Positions 41,614-53,336 of a stretch of DNA of 64,000 bases are shown here, one piece after another; positions within the stretch are counted from its first letter, which is position 1; each line of letters begins with the position of its first letter. The translations under genes were made by a program, and so were the position numbers. A model generated the notes under the pieces. It was not told where the DNA came from and did no database searches. It was given only the letters and a program-made list of their open reading frames with translations. The stretch comes from Micromonospora musae. GTDB lineage: Bacteria; Actinomycetota; Actinomycetes; Mycobacteriales; Micromonosporaceae. The stretch covers positions 496,001 to 560,000 of the forward strand of contig NZ_RAZT01000003.1 of the NCBI RefSeq assembly GCF_003626635.1. Direction: 5' to 3'.

Positions 41614-41871
41614 ATGCTCAGCAAAGAGGATCAGCGCAGGTTCGAACAGATCACCCGGCAGCTCCGCGAGAGCGACCCGGCGTTCTTCGCCCGGCTCGAC
41701 AACCGGGCACGCGGTCGCCGTGGTCGCTACCTGCTGCTGTTGACCATCGTGCTGTGGGCCGCGCTGCCGGCGATGACCGTACTGGCCGGGCGGATGGCCG
41801 GCGCCATCTGCGCAGTGGTACTGGTGGCCAACGCGGTGCTCATGTGGCGCTTCCGCCGCCGCTGGCTATGA
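41614..41871 (+). CDS. DUF3040 small membrane protein
   Basis: 85 residues. An N-terminal helix LSKEDQRRFEQITRQLRESD (the E-x-x-x-f-x-x-I-x-x-x-L-x-x-x-D-P-x-f motif of DUF3040) is followed by two membrane helices and a basic end RFRRRWL. Function unknown; such proteins are widespread single genes in actinobacteria. GAGGGGAAGG upstream of ATG 41614. Confidence 0.85.
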   Translation: MLSKEDQRRFEQITRQLRESDPAFFARLDNRARGRRGRYLLLLTIVLWAALPAMTVLAGRMAGAICAVVLVANAVLMWRFRRRWL

Positions 41872-41974
41872 CCGTCCGCGCCGGCCGGCCCCGGGTTCCG
41901 TACGAGACGGGACCCCGAGCCGGCCGGCGTGGACGTCGACGCAAGTCACCCACCTCCGACAACGTCCACCCCGG

Positions 41975-42873
41975 TCAGCCACCGAAGGCGCGATAGGCCC
42001 GTCGGAGACGCTCCAGCAGGCCCGGTCCGCCGATGGCGGGCGCCGGCGGACCCAGCTGCCGCAGCAGCAGGTCCGGTCCGGTGGCGAGGGTCGGCGGCCG
42101 GTCGGGGAGCGGCACCGGCGGCGACCAGAACCGGTCGACCGCCTCGGCCAGCGGCGACAGCGGCAGGGTGGCCAGCGCCCGCGCGGCCCCGGCCGGCGGG
42201 GCGTCCACAGGCTCCACGTCGACCGCGTCGGGCGCGTCGTTCGCCACGGACGGGATCGGCGCCGGCGCGCCGGTGGTGGACGCCCGCAGCGCCCGGAGCC
42301 GGTCGAGCAGCTCGGTGCGGCCCCGGCCACGCCAGTGCAGCAGCTCGAACGGGTCCGCGTCGAAGGCCTCGGCGAGCAGGTAGAAGGTGGCCGCCAGGTG
42401 CTTGCACGGCACCGCGAAGTCCGGGCAGTTGCAGCGCTGCTCCAACTCGTCGATCCCGGCCGGGAAGAGCGGCGCGCCCACCGTGGTGAAGAGCTCCTCC
42501 AGCTCGGACGGCAGGTCGCCGGCGAGCAGCCGGGCGCTGAAGAACGCCTGGGCGGCCAGCTCCCCCTCCACCCGGTCCCAGAGCTCGGCCGGGAACGCCG
42601 CAAGTCCGATGTGGACGTCGTACGGGCGGGGTCGGGAGCCCTGCACCGCGGCGCGCACCACCCCGGGGGCGATCTCCAGGCGGACGACCTGACCGGCCCG
42701 CGCGTACGACCGGCCGCGGGTGAGCCGGGTGCCGAGGGCGAAGGACTCCAACACCTCCAGGAACCGGCGCGACCACCAGGACTGGCCGATCGCGCCCCGG
42801 GTGCTGCGCGCCCGCAGACCACCCTCCACCCGCCGGGGGCGGCCGTAGTCGGCGAAGCGTGAACTGCTCTCGC

Positions 42874-42877
<4 letters not shown>
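41975..42877 (-). CDS. SWIM zinc-finger protein
   Basis: 300 residues. The SWIM motif CxCxnCxH is present as RCNCPDFAVPCKHLAAT, near residue 175. The N-terminus RFADYGRPRRVEGGLRARST and the RGRSYARAGQVVRLEIAPG segment are typical of proteins paired with SNF2 helicases in bacteria. GTG 42877 overlaps the helicase stop (GTGA), so the two are co-translated. It probably gives DNA or protein binding to the helicase. The C-terminal third is Pro/Ala-rich and unstructured. Confidence 0.9.
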
Positions 42878-46032
<3,155 letters not shown>

Positions 46033-46080
46033 CGGGCCGGGGCCGCCGCGCTCGGCGGCCTCGGGGAGCGGCGCACGGGG

Positions 46081-46602
46081 TCACAACGTGCCGGTACGCC
46101 CGTCGGTGAGTTCCCGGAGGATGTCCGCCTGCCCGGCGTGGCGGGCGGTCTCCTCGATCATGTGGACGAGGATCCAGCGCAGCGAGACCTCGCCGAGCTG
46201 GGGGTGCGGCACCACGTGGTCGAGGTCGAAGCGGGCGGCGACCTCCCGGGAGCGGGCGCACGCCTGCTCGTAGCCGGCGGCGAGGTGCTCCACCGTGTCA
46301 TCGGGGGCGAGGACGAAGCTGGTCACGGCGTCCTCCTCGCTGGTCAGGTAGACGTCGCCGGGCCCCGGCGCGAGCAGGCACGGGAACCAGTTGCGTTCGA
46401 CCAGCGCGAGGTGTCTGAGCAGGCCGGCGAGGGTCGTCGCGGACGGCACCAGCCGGCGCGCCGCGTCGGCGTCGGAGAGACCGCGCACCTTGCGCAGGAC
46501 CACGCTGCGGTGGAAGTCGAGGAACGATTCGAGCACCGCCCGCTCGTCGCCCGTGCGGGCGAGCACCGGACCGAGTGTGGGATCGATCGAGATCTCCGTC
46601 AT
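46081..46602 (-). CDS. DinB-family protein (DUF664, mycothiol transferase-like)
   Basis: 173 residues, four-helix bundle. Metal ligands typical of the DUF664 group: GLLRHLALVERNWF (His after the first helices) and HMIEETARHAGQADILREL (H-x-x-x-H). The family includes mycothiol- and bacillithiol-dependent S-transferases. Substrate unknown. ATG 46602; it lies 48 nt upstream of the SNF2 gene on the same strand. Confidence 0.9.
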   Translation of the reverse strand: MTEISIDPTLGPVLARTGDERAVLESFLDFHRSVVLRKVRGLSDADAARRLVPSATTLAGLLRHLALVERNWFPCLLAPGPGDVYLTSEEDAVTSFVLAPDDTVEHLAAGYEQACARSREVAARFDLDHVVPHPQLGEVSLRWILVHMIEETARHAGQADILRELTDGRTGTL

Positions 46603-46680
46603 CTCCGCACCCTAGGGCAACCGCCCACCCGCCGCCCGCTATCCGCTGCGCGGCCCGGTCCGGGAGGGCAGGATGGGCCC

Positions 46681-46887
46681 ATGGCCGCAACGGTAGAGAT
46701 TCCCCTCGTGGACGGCCCGGCCGGCGGGCAGCGCGTGACCGTCGAGCTGGACAGCAACGGCCGTCCGCCGCTGACCCATCACCACCTCGGCCCGGGCGGG
46801 CTCGCCGCCGCGGAGATCTACGAGCTGGAGTCCACCGGCGACGAGGCCCGCGACTGGCGCTACTGCTGGCGGGGCCCGGCCGCCTGA
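46681..46887 (+). CDS. Small conserved hypothetical protein
   Basis: 68 residues starting MAATVEIPLVDGPAGGQRVT; a beta-rich pattern, then HHHLGPGGLAAAEIYELEST and WRYCWRGPAA. It looks like a single small beta domain (similar small proteins accompany phage-type genes and membrane transport genes, but I recognise no family). Divergent from the DinB gene; ends 10 nt from the pyruvyl transferase stop. Confidence 0.65.
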   Translation: MAATVEIPLVDGPAGGQRVTVELDSNGRPPLTHHHLGPGGLAAAEIYELESTGDEARDWRYCWRGPAA

Positions 46888-46896
46888 GCTCTCCGC

Positions 46897-48039
46897 TCAG
46901 GCGCGGGTGAGGGTGTGGGCCCGCAGGCTGTCGAGCACGGCCCGGGTGACCTGCGAGGTGCCCCTGGCCTCGTCGCAGACCTGCGCGACCCGGCGGGCGG
47001 TGGCCTCCGCGCGTCGCTCCCGCTCGTCCCAGAGCCGGTCGACCTCGGCGAGCAGCGGACCCTCCACCTCCCGCTCCACGCCGCGCAGCGCCGGCACGCC
47101 GAGTCGCTGGGCCAGGTCGAAGACCTTTCCGGCGTACGGCAGCGGGAGGAACGGCGTACCCACCATCGCCGCGAAGATCAGGAAGTGCAGCCGCATACCG
47201 ACGGCCAGGTCGAAGTGGCGCATCAGGCCGAGCACCTGCTGAGGCGAGTACTTGCCGTGCAGGATCCGGCCCCGCTCGGCGGCGATCATGTGCGAGAGCA
47301 CCCCGTGTGAGTGCCGGATGTCGTCGCGCTCCATGGGGACGAAGAGGACGTACGCGTCGATCCGGTGCACCAGGAAGTCACCGATCTGGGCCAGCAGGCG
47401 GTGGTAGCCGTCCACGTCCAGCCGTTCGGCGGCCCGCCCCGGCTCCCGTACGCTCATCCCCACCAGCCGTCGGCCGGCCGGCACCCCCTCCTCCCGCAGC
47501 AGCTCGGCGGGGAAGTCCTCGGGTTCGAGCAGGAACGCCGGGTCGGCGGTGACCGTGATCGGGTTGACCAGCCCGGCCTCCTCCAGCACCATCCGGGACT
47601 CCTGGTCACGGACGGTCACCTGGGTCGCGCCGGCCAGGGTCTCCCGGACCATGCCGGTGTCCACTCCGTCGCTCAACGGCCCGACCCCCACCGCGTACGT
47701 GATCAGTGGCAGGCCGCGCTCCTGGGCGACCCGGACCACCCGCAGGTAGCGACGGGCCTCCTTGTCGTAGAGGATGCCGCCGCCGCCGAGGATCAGCAGG
47801 TCGAGCTGGGCCAGCACCAACGCCGAGTCGGTGCGGCTGACCCCTTCCCAGGGCACCGCCTCGACATCCGGATGGGCCACCCGGGTGTGTTCCGGGTTCC
47901 GGGAGAAGACGATGATCCGGGCATTCGGCTCCTGCTCGCGCAAATCGGCCAGAAGGCCGGTGAGGATCGCCTCGTCACCGAGGTTCCGACCGCCGTACGA
48001 GCCGAGCACACCGATGGTCAGTCCGGCGCCATGCCTCAT
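46897..48039 (-). CDS. Polysaccharide pyruvyl transferase family protein (CsaB-like)
   Basis: 380 residues. Typical landmarks: IGVLGSYGGRNLGDEAILTG at the N-terminus, LLILGGGGILYD, VGVGPLSDGVDTGMVRET, LTADPAFLLEP-type strand, MERDDIRHSH, and the C-terminal DLAVGMRLHFLIFAAMVGTP block. Members add pyruvate from phosphoenolpyruvate to cell-wall polysaccharides (CsaB) or are uncharacterised glycan-modifying enzymes. There is no signal peptide and no cell-wall gene cluster next to it, so it appears as an orphan. ATG 48039. Confidence 0.9.
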   Translation of the reverse strand: MRHGAGLTIGVLGSYGGRNLGDEAILTGLLADLREQEPNARIIVFSRNPEHTRVAHPDVEAVPWEGVSRTDSALVLAQLDLLILGGGGILYDKEARRYLRVVRVAQERGLPLITYAVGVGPLSDGVDTGMVRETLAGATQVTVRDQESRMVLEEAGLVNPITVTADPAFLLEPEDFPAELLREEGVPAGRRLVGMSVREPGRAAERLDVDGYHRLLAQIGDFLVHRIDAYVLFVPMERDDIRHSHGVLSHMIAAERGRILHGKYSPQQVLGLMRHFDLAVGMRLHFLIFAAMVGTPFLPLPYAGKVFDLAQRLGVPALRGVEREVEGPLLAEVDRLWDERERRAEATARRVAQVCDEARGTSQVTRAVLDSLRAHTLTRA

Positions 48040-48122
48040 CCGTCGCTCCTCCCCGGGTGCGTCGGCGCGGCTTTCCCGTTGGGCCGGTGAACACTCCTGT
48101 GCCCCAGCTCAGCCCGGAACGG

Positions 48123-48626
48123 CTACGCCGCGCCCGGGTCGAGCCGCTTCGCCATCTGCTGGGCGGTGACGTGGAAGCCGAGGCTCTCGTAGAGGCCGAT
48201 GGCGACCGAGTTCGTCCCGAAGACGTTCAACCCCAGCTCGGTCACCCCGAGTGCGGCGAGTTCGGCCTCGATGAGCTGGATCATCCGCCGTGCGTACCCG
48301 CGTCCCCGCTGCTCCGGATCCACCTCGATGTTGTGGATCCAGGCTCGCCCCGACCCGGCCAGCGCGTCGGACGCCCCGGCCGCGCCGGGCAGGGTCACCC
48401 AGATCCAGCCGACCTGCACGTCGCCGACCCGGGCGACGCGCAGCAGCACCTTCTCGGTCGCCGCACCGGCGGGCAGCAGGCTCCCGGTCTGCACGACCGC
48501 CCGGTCCAGCGCCTCGGCCGCCGGCACCGCGCGGTGCCGGGTCAGCTCCTCGGCGTACGACCGGTGCAGCGCCCCGAGCCGTGGCGCGAGCTCCTCGTCG
48601 GTCATCGGGGCGAGGGTCAGCGTCAT
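48123..48626 (-). CDS. GNAT-family N-acetyltransferase
   Basis: 167 residues. Acetyl-CoA site R-G-x-G-Y/A in EVDPEQRGRGYARRMIQLIE, preceded by IHNIEVDPE and followed by GLNVFGTNSVAIGLYESLGF (motif B). Substrate unknown. ATG 48626 overlaps the TetR stop (ATGA), so the acetyltransferase is expressed after the TetR regulator in one operon and is probably under its control. Confidence 0.9.
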   Translation of the reverse strand: MTLTLAPMTDEELAPRLGALHRSYAEELTRHRAVPAAEALDRAVVQTGSLLPAGAATEKVLLRVARVGDVQVGWIWVTLPGAAGASDALAGSGRAWIHNIEVDPEQRGRGYARRMIQLIEAELAALGVTELGLNVFGTNSVAIGLYESLGFHVTAQQMAKRLDPGAA

Positions 48627-49240
48627 GCGGTGGGAGTCCTTCCTGGGTGGGCCCGACCGGGCCGCGGGGCGACCCCGGCGACCAGGCGGGCGACGAACGC
48701 GGAGACCACCTCGTCGGCGTCGAAGCCGGCGTCGACGGAGGTGGTCAGCAGGTCGAGCAGCAGCCCGTCCATCGCGTAGTGCAGCAGAGCCACCTCGAAC
48801 GCGCCACCCGGCAGCCCGGCGGCCACGTGGAAGGCCACGTCGTCGCGGTAGCCGCGGCGCAGCGTGTCGCCGAGGATCCGGGCCAGGTCGGGACGGCGGA
48901 CCGCCTCCAGCCGCAGCTCGAAGAGCGCCCGGGTGAGCTCCGGCTGTCGGGTGGTGCGCTCGACGACGTAGCGGACGTAGTCGGTGAAGAGCTCCAGCGA
49001 CGGCTCCCGGGCGGCGAGCGCGGCGAGCACCTCGTCGTCCGGGGTGAACCGCTCCATGATCCGCTCGCCGAGCGCGCCGAGCAGGGCGTCGCGGGAGCGG
49101 AAGTAGTTGGAGGCGGTGCCGACGGGCACCCCTGCCTCGGCGTCCACCGCGCGGTGCGTCAGCCCCCGCGCACCGGTGGCGGCCAGCACCCGCAGGCCCG
49201 CGTCCGCCAGGGCCGCCCGTCGTTCGATGTTCCGTGCCAC
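48623..49240 (-). CDS. TetR-family transcriptional regulator
   Basis: 205 residues from GTG 49240. HTH: GLTHRAVDAEAGVPVGTASN followed by YFRSRDALL. The ligand domain is typical of the PA2196/YcdC-like group (FELRLEAVRRPDLARILGD). It is divergent from the DHFR-like gene with direct CCACGACA copies and imperfect palindromes in the 78-bp gap, so it likely regulates both directions. Confidence 0.92.
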   Translation of the reverse strand: MARNIERRAALADAGLRVLAATGARGLTHRAVDAEAGVPVGTASNYFRSRDALLGALGERIMERFTPDDEVLAALAAREPSLELFTDYVRYVVERTTRQPELTRALFELRLEAVRRPDLARILGDTLRRGYRDDVAFHVAAGLPGGAFEVALLHYAMDGLLLDLLTTSVDAGFDADEVVSAFVARLVAGVAPRPGRAHPGRTPTA

Positions 49241-49259
49241 GGAGAAGACCCTAGCAAAA

Positions 49260-49301
49260 CCACGACACCTGTTGTACTTTGATCCACGACAACCGTAGTG
49301 A
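49260..49301. promoter_or_regulatory. Candidate promoter and TetR operator between tetR and the reductase gene
   Basis: CCACGACA occurs at 49260 and 49284, each followed by an imperfect inverted arm (GTTGT, GTAGTG). TTGTAC (49272-49277) and TAGTGA (49296-49301) with an 18-bp spacer form a reasonable -35/-10 pair for the plus-strand gene. The operator-like copies overlap this promoter. Confidence 0.45.
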
Positions 49302-49318
49302 TTGCAGGGAGTTCCCGC

Positions 49319-49918
49319 TTGCGCAAGCTCGTGTACTACGTCGCCGCCACCCTCGACGGCTTCATCGCCGCACCCGACGGGTCGTACGACTTCTTCCCCC
49401 TCGTGCCCGAGCCCGACGTGCTCGACCACATGCTGGCCAACTACCCCCAGACGCTGCCGACCTTCGCGCACGCGCAGTTCGGCATCGACCACCCCGAGGG
49501 CCGGTTCGACGCCGTGGTGATGGGCCGGGGCACCTACGACCCGGGGCTCGCGGCGGGCATCACCAGCCCCTACGCCCACCTCCAGCAGTACGTCTTCTCC
49601 CGCTCGCTGCCGCCCGCCGCCGAGCCGGAAGTGGAGATCGTCGCCGACGACCCGGTCGCCTTCGTCCGCGCGCTCAAGACGCGCGACGGCAAGGACATCT
49701 GGCTGGCCGGCGGCGGGCAGCTCGCCGGCCAGCTCCTGCCCGAGATCGACGAGCTGATCCTCAAGATCAACCCGGTCGTGGTCGGCAGCGGCATCCCGCT
49801 CGTCAGCCGGGACTTCGATCCACGCCGCTTCACGCTCGCCGAGACGCGACCGTTCGACAGTGGAGTGGTGATCCTGCGCTACACCCGGTCGGAGGACGGC
49901 CGGGGTAGCGACGGCTGA
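49319..49918 (+). CDS. Dihydrofolate-reductase-like reductase (RibD C-terminal domain family)
   Basis: 199 residues from TTG 49319, which has AGGGAG at the right distance and gives the classic RKLVYYVAATLDGFIAAPDG start. Further motifs: VMGRGTYD and WLAGGGQLAGQLLPEIDELI. The family includes riboflavin-pathway reductases and many stand-alone reductases of unknown substrate. It is not a folate-pathway DHFR by motif. Controlled probably by the divergent TetR. Confidence 0.88.
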   Translation: MRKLVYYVAATLDGFIAAPDGSYDFFPLVPEPDVLDHMLANYPQTLPTFAHAQFGIDHPEGRFDAVVMGRGTYDPGLAAGITSPYAHLQQYVFSRSLPPAAEPEVEIVADDPVAFVRALKTRDGKDIWLAGGGQLAGQLLPEIDELILKINPVVVGSGIPLVSRDFDPRRFTLAETRPFDSGVVILRYTRSEDGRGSDG

Positions 49919-49931
49919 CGATGATGGCGAG

Positions 49932-51134
49932 GTGAGAATCGCGCACGTCAGCGACAGCCACCTCGCCAACGTCGAGGGTGTGGCCACCTCGGTGGGCGCC
50001 ACGGTGGCGCTGCTGCGGGCCGCCGGGCACCAGGTCGCCCTCTACTCGCCCGGGCCGCTGTCGCGCCGCCGCCCGGGCGAGCTGCCCTCGCTGCCGGTGC
50101 CGACCCGGCCGTACCGGCTGGCGCTGCCCCGGCTCCCCGACGCGCCGGTGGAGCTGCTGCACGTGCACACCACCGGCCCGGTCGGCATCGCCGGGCTTCG
50201 CTACGCGGCCGCCCGATCCCTGCCCGTCGTCTTCACCTGGCACACCGACCTGATCGCATACGCCCCGCACTACCCGGAGGTGCCACTCGGGGCCGCGTAC
50301 GCGGGGCTGCGCCTCGGCCTGCCCTGGCGCGCCCGGGCGCTGCGGGAGCTGGCCCGGCCCGGCCCGGGGCGGGACGCGCGCCTGACCGAACTCGGCCGGT
50401 GCCTGCTCGCACAGATGAGCCTGCTGCTCGCCCCCTCCGCCAAGACCGCCGAGGCGATGGCGCCGATCGCCGGCCGGACCCCGATCGTGGTGCTGCCGAC
50501 ACCGGTCCCCGCCCCGACTCCCGACGACGACGACCGGCGACGGCTCCGGGCCGAACTCGGCATCCCGCCCGACGCCCCGGTGCTGCTCGCGGTGGGGCGG
50601 GCGTCGCCGGAGAAGGATCCCGAGCTGCTGCTCGCCGCGTTCGCCCAGGTACGCCGCGCGCTGCCCACGGCCCGGCTGGTGCTGCTCGGCGTACGCCGCA
50701 ACCGGGTCGCGGTGCGCCGGGCGGCCCGCCGGCTCGCCGTCGACGACGCGGCGCACCTGCTCGACCCGGTGCCCCGGACGCGGGTCGGCGGGTACTACCG
50801 GGCGGCCGACGTGCTCGCCTTCACGTCCACGACCGACACCCAGGGGCTGGTGCTCGGCGAGGCCGAGGCGCACGGGCTCCCGGTGGCCATGGTGGACGCG
50901 GAGCTCGCCACCCGGCCGGGCACCGGCACCCGCCGGCCGTGCACCGCCGGCACACCCGCCGAGTTCGGAGCGTTGCTCCGGCGGCTGCTCACCGACGAGG
51001 CCCTCCGCGAACGGGTGACCGCCGAGGGCCGCGCCGCGGTCGAGGCGTGGAGCGGTGCCCGCTACCTGGCCGAGCTGACCCGGCTCTACACCACGCTCCG
51101 CCACCCCTCCCCCACGCGCCGCCCAGCCGGATGA
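49932..51134 (+). CDS. GT4-family glycosyltransferase (GT-B fold)
   Basis: 400 residues. Start AHVSDSHLANVEGVATSVGA is the nucleotide-sugar-proximal Gly loop; HVHTTGPVGIAGL and TWHTDLIAYAPHYPEV follow. The C-terminal GT1 domain has LLAVGRASPEKDPELLLAAF (E-K at the donor site) and the E-x7-E-type motif GLVLGEAEAHGLPVAMVD. It probably transfers mannose or glucose to a lipid or glycan. GTG 49932; its stop overlaps the next ATG (ATGA), so it is co-translated with a membrane protein. Confidence 0.92.
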   Translation: MRIAHVSDSHLANVEGVATSVGATVALLRAAGHQVALYSPGPLSRRRPGELPSLPVPTRPYRLALPRLPDAPVELLHVHTTGPVGIAGLRYAAARSLPVVFTWHTDLIAYAPHYPEVPLGAAYAGLRLGLPWRARALRELARPGPGRDARLTELGRCLLAQMSLLLAPSAKTAEAMAPIAGRTPIVVLPTPVPAPTPDDDDRRRLRAELGIPPDAPVLLAVGRASPEKDPELLLAAFAQVRRALPTARLVLLGVRRNRVAVRRAARRLAVDDAAHLLDPVPRTRVGGYYRAADVLAFTSTTDTQGLVLGEAEAHGLPVAMVDAELATRPGTGTRRPCTAGTPAEFGALLRRLLTDEALRERVTAEGRAAVEAWSGARYLAELTRLYTTLRHPSPTRRPAG

Positions 51135-51742
51135 CGGCCGGCCGGGTCCTGCGGGCGAGCACCGTCGTGGTGCTCCTGGTCGGGCTGGCGCTCGCCCTCG
51201 TGGCGGCCCGCGACGAGCCGCTGGAGCTGCTCTGGTACTTCACCATCCAGGTGGATCTCGCCTACCTCGCCGTGCTGCGGCTCGGGCGGGCCGACCGGCT
51301 GCGGACCGCGCTCACCGTCTACCTCGTCGTCACCGGCCTGGTCTTCGTGCTGGTGCTCGCCAACCCGTGGAGCGGCTACAGCATGATGGCGACCGCCGAC
51401 GCCCGAGGCGCCGTCTCGGACGCGGGCAACCTGCTGCTGCACGTGGTGGCGCCACCGCTGGCGGCCGCCGATTGGCTCAGCCACCGGCCCCGGCCCGCGC
51501 CGCCCCGGAGGTACCCGGTGACGCTGCTCGCCTACCCGCTCGCCTGGCTCACGGCGATCCTGGTCCGCGGGGCCGGCTCCGACCAGGCGGAGGAGCGATA
51601 CCTCTACCCGTTCCTCGACGTGCCCCGCTTCGGCTACCCGACGGTCGTCGTCAACGCGCTGGCCTTCGCGACGCTCTTACTGCTGCTGGGCCTCACCGCC
51701 GCCCGGCTCTCCCACCCCGCACCGGCCGCCCGACTGCCCTGA
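51131..51742 (+). CDS. Pr6Pr-family membrane protein
   Basis: 203 residues, about six membrane helices. The sequence ELLWYFTIQVDLAYLAVLRL near helix 2 and YLYPFLDVPRFGYPTVVVNA between the last helices are typical of the Pr6Pr (FAR-17a/AIG1-like) family. A TTA codon at 51,677-51,679 (codon 183) could make translation dependent on the rare Leu-tRNA (bldA), so expression may be developmentally limited. ATGA overlap with the glycosyltransferase suggests a shared envelope role. Confidence 0.85.
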   Translation: MTAGRVLRASTVVVLLVGLALALVAARDEPLELLWYFTIQVDLAYLAVLRLGRADRLRTALTVYLVVTGLVFVLVLANPWSGYSMMATADARGAVSDAGNLLLHVVAPPLAAADWLSHRPRPAPPRRYPVTLLAYPLAWLTAILVRGAGSDQAEERYLYPFLDVPRFGYPTVVVNALAFATLLLLLGLTAARLSHPAPAARLP

Positions 51743-51914
51743 CCCCTCGGCCGATCCGGAGCGGCCCGGTCACCGACCGGCGTCGGCGACGTCGCGGGCG
51801 GTCGTCGTGCCGGCGCGAGTGGGCCGATGGCGGGGATCGGACCTGGTGGTGGGCGGGGAACGCGCCGTCCGATCGCCGCCAGACCGGGGCCCGCGCCGAG
51901 CCGAGGATCGATGC

Positions 51915-52658
51915 ATGACGAAAACGTTGGAGGGCAAGGTCGCCCTGGTCACCGGCGGCGCGCGAGGCATCGGGGCGGGGATCGCGCTGCGCCTCGCCCA
52001 GGACGGCGCGGACGTGGCGCTGACCTACCGGCAGAGCGCGGAACAGGCCGCGACGGTGGTGAAGGAGATCCAGTCACTGGGCCGGCGGGCGCTGGCCGTC
52101 CAGGCCGACAGCGCCGACCCGGCGGCGATCCAGGGCGCGGTCGACCGGACGGCGATCGTGCTGGGCAGGTTGGACATCCTGGTGAACAACGCGGCGGTCT
52201 TCCTGGTCGGCGCGGTCGACGAACTGGGCGCCGACGAGGTGGAGCAGACCATCGCCGTGAACGTCCGCGGTTCGTACGTGGCCGCCCGGGCCGCGGCTCG
52301 GCACCTCGGCGAGGGCGGACGGATCATCAGCATCGGCAGCAACGTGGGCGAACGAGCGGTCTTCCCCGGGCTCGCGCTCTACTCGATGAGCAAGACCGCC
52401 CTGGCCGGGCTGACCCGGGGCCTGGCCCGGGAGCTGGGACCGCGCGGGATCACGGTCAACCTGGTCAACCCGGGGCCGACCGACACCGACAGCAACCCGG
52501 CCGACGGCCCGAACGCCGCGACGATCGCCGGCTTCACCGCGCTGGGCCGCTACGCCCGGCCCGCCGACATCGCGGCCACCGTCGCCCACCTGGCCGCGCC
52601 CGAGGCCGGGTACGTGACCGGCGCGGTGGTCAACGTGGACGGCGGCTTCACCAGTTGA
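51915..52658 (+). CDS. SDR-family oxidoreductase (3-oxoacyl-ACP reductase-like)
   Basis: 247 residues, classical short-chain dehydrogenase. Cofactor motif TGGARGIGAG, NNAAVF (NNAG variant), the catalytic Ser in IISIGSNVGE, the YSMSK motif (Tyr-x3-Lys), PGPTDTDSN after the catalytic loop, and YVTGAVVNVDGGF at the end. YRQSAEQA after strand 2 suggests NADP preference. Substrate unknown. ATG 51915. Confidence 0.94.
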   Translation: MTKTLEGKVALVTGGARGIGAGIALRLAQDGADVALTYRQSAEQAATVVKEIQSLGRRALAVQADSADPAAIQGAVDRTAIVLGRLDILVNNAAVFLVGAVDELGADEVEQTIAVNVRGSYVAARAAARHLGEGGRIISIGSNVGERAVFPGLALYSMSKTALAGLTRGLARELGPRGITVNLVNPGPTDTDSNPADGPNAATIAGFTALGRYARPADIAATVAHLAAPEAGYVTGAVVNVDGGFTS

Positions 52659-52847
52659 TCGGGGGGCCGGGCGCGGCGGGAACGAACTGTCGCGCCCGGC
52701 CTCGCGGGCCGCCCTCGCGGGCCGTGTGCCCCGGTCGGACGGAGGCGTGGTGCGGGAACGAGAGGATGGCCGGACGCGGGGCCGGGTGCACCGAACCGCA
52801 CGCCCGGCCGGTCACCGGCGAGGCGGCCGACCTGTCATCATCGACGG

Positions 52848-53240
52848 GTGGGCTCGGTCGCCGGGAAGCTGACGCGAGTGGTCGGCGCGGTGACCCTCGG
52901 GTTCGGTGTGGCGCTGACCGTCGCGCCGCGGCCCAGCGCCCGGGCACTCGGCCTGAACGTCGGTGCCGTTCCGGTAAGGGCGATCGGCCTGGCCGACCTG
53001 GTCATCGCCGGCGGGCTCCTCCGCGCCGGACCACGCTGGCCGTGGATGGCCTCGCGGGCGGCGCTGAACGCCGTGCTGGTCGCCGCGTACGCGGCCGAAG
53101 CCAGGAGATCCCGCCGCCGGGTCGGTGCCCGTGCCGGGGTCGCCGCGATGTCCGTCCTGACCGTCGTGGACGCCGGCCTGACCGTCGCGCTGGCGAAGCG
53201 GCGCGACCCGGAACCGGCGGAAAACCCCCTTCCCTCCTGA
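52848..53240 (+). CDS. Small membrane protein, hypothetical
   Basis: 130 residues from GTG 52848, with three to four hydrophobic helices (VVGAVTLGFGVALTVAP, AIGLADLVIAGGLLRAG, LNAVLVAAYAAEA, GVAAMSVLTVVDAGLTVAL). No known domain; similar to short DUF4267-like actinobacterial membrane proteins by topology, which is a loose impression. Confidence 0.7.
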   Translation: MGSVAGKLTRVVGAVTLGFGVALTVAPRPSARALGLNVGAVPVRAIGLADLVIAGGLLRAGPRWPWMASRAALNAVLVAAYAAEARRSRRRVGARAGVAAMSVLTVVDAGLTVALAKRRDPEPAENPLPS

Positions 53241-53336
53241 GTCGACGGTTCGGCACCGGGCGGCCTTGTGGCCGCCGATGCGCGGCCCTAGCGTGTCAGC
53301 GCGAGGTTCCGTGGCTGTCCCTGGGAAGGCAGGTTC

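Noticed and set aside
49319..51742. A natural-product gene cluster around the DHFR-like, glycosyltransferase and membrane genes
   Set aside because: No synthase, ligase or tailoring set; these look like separate small operons.
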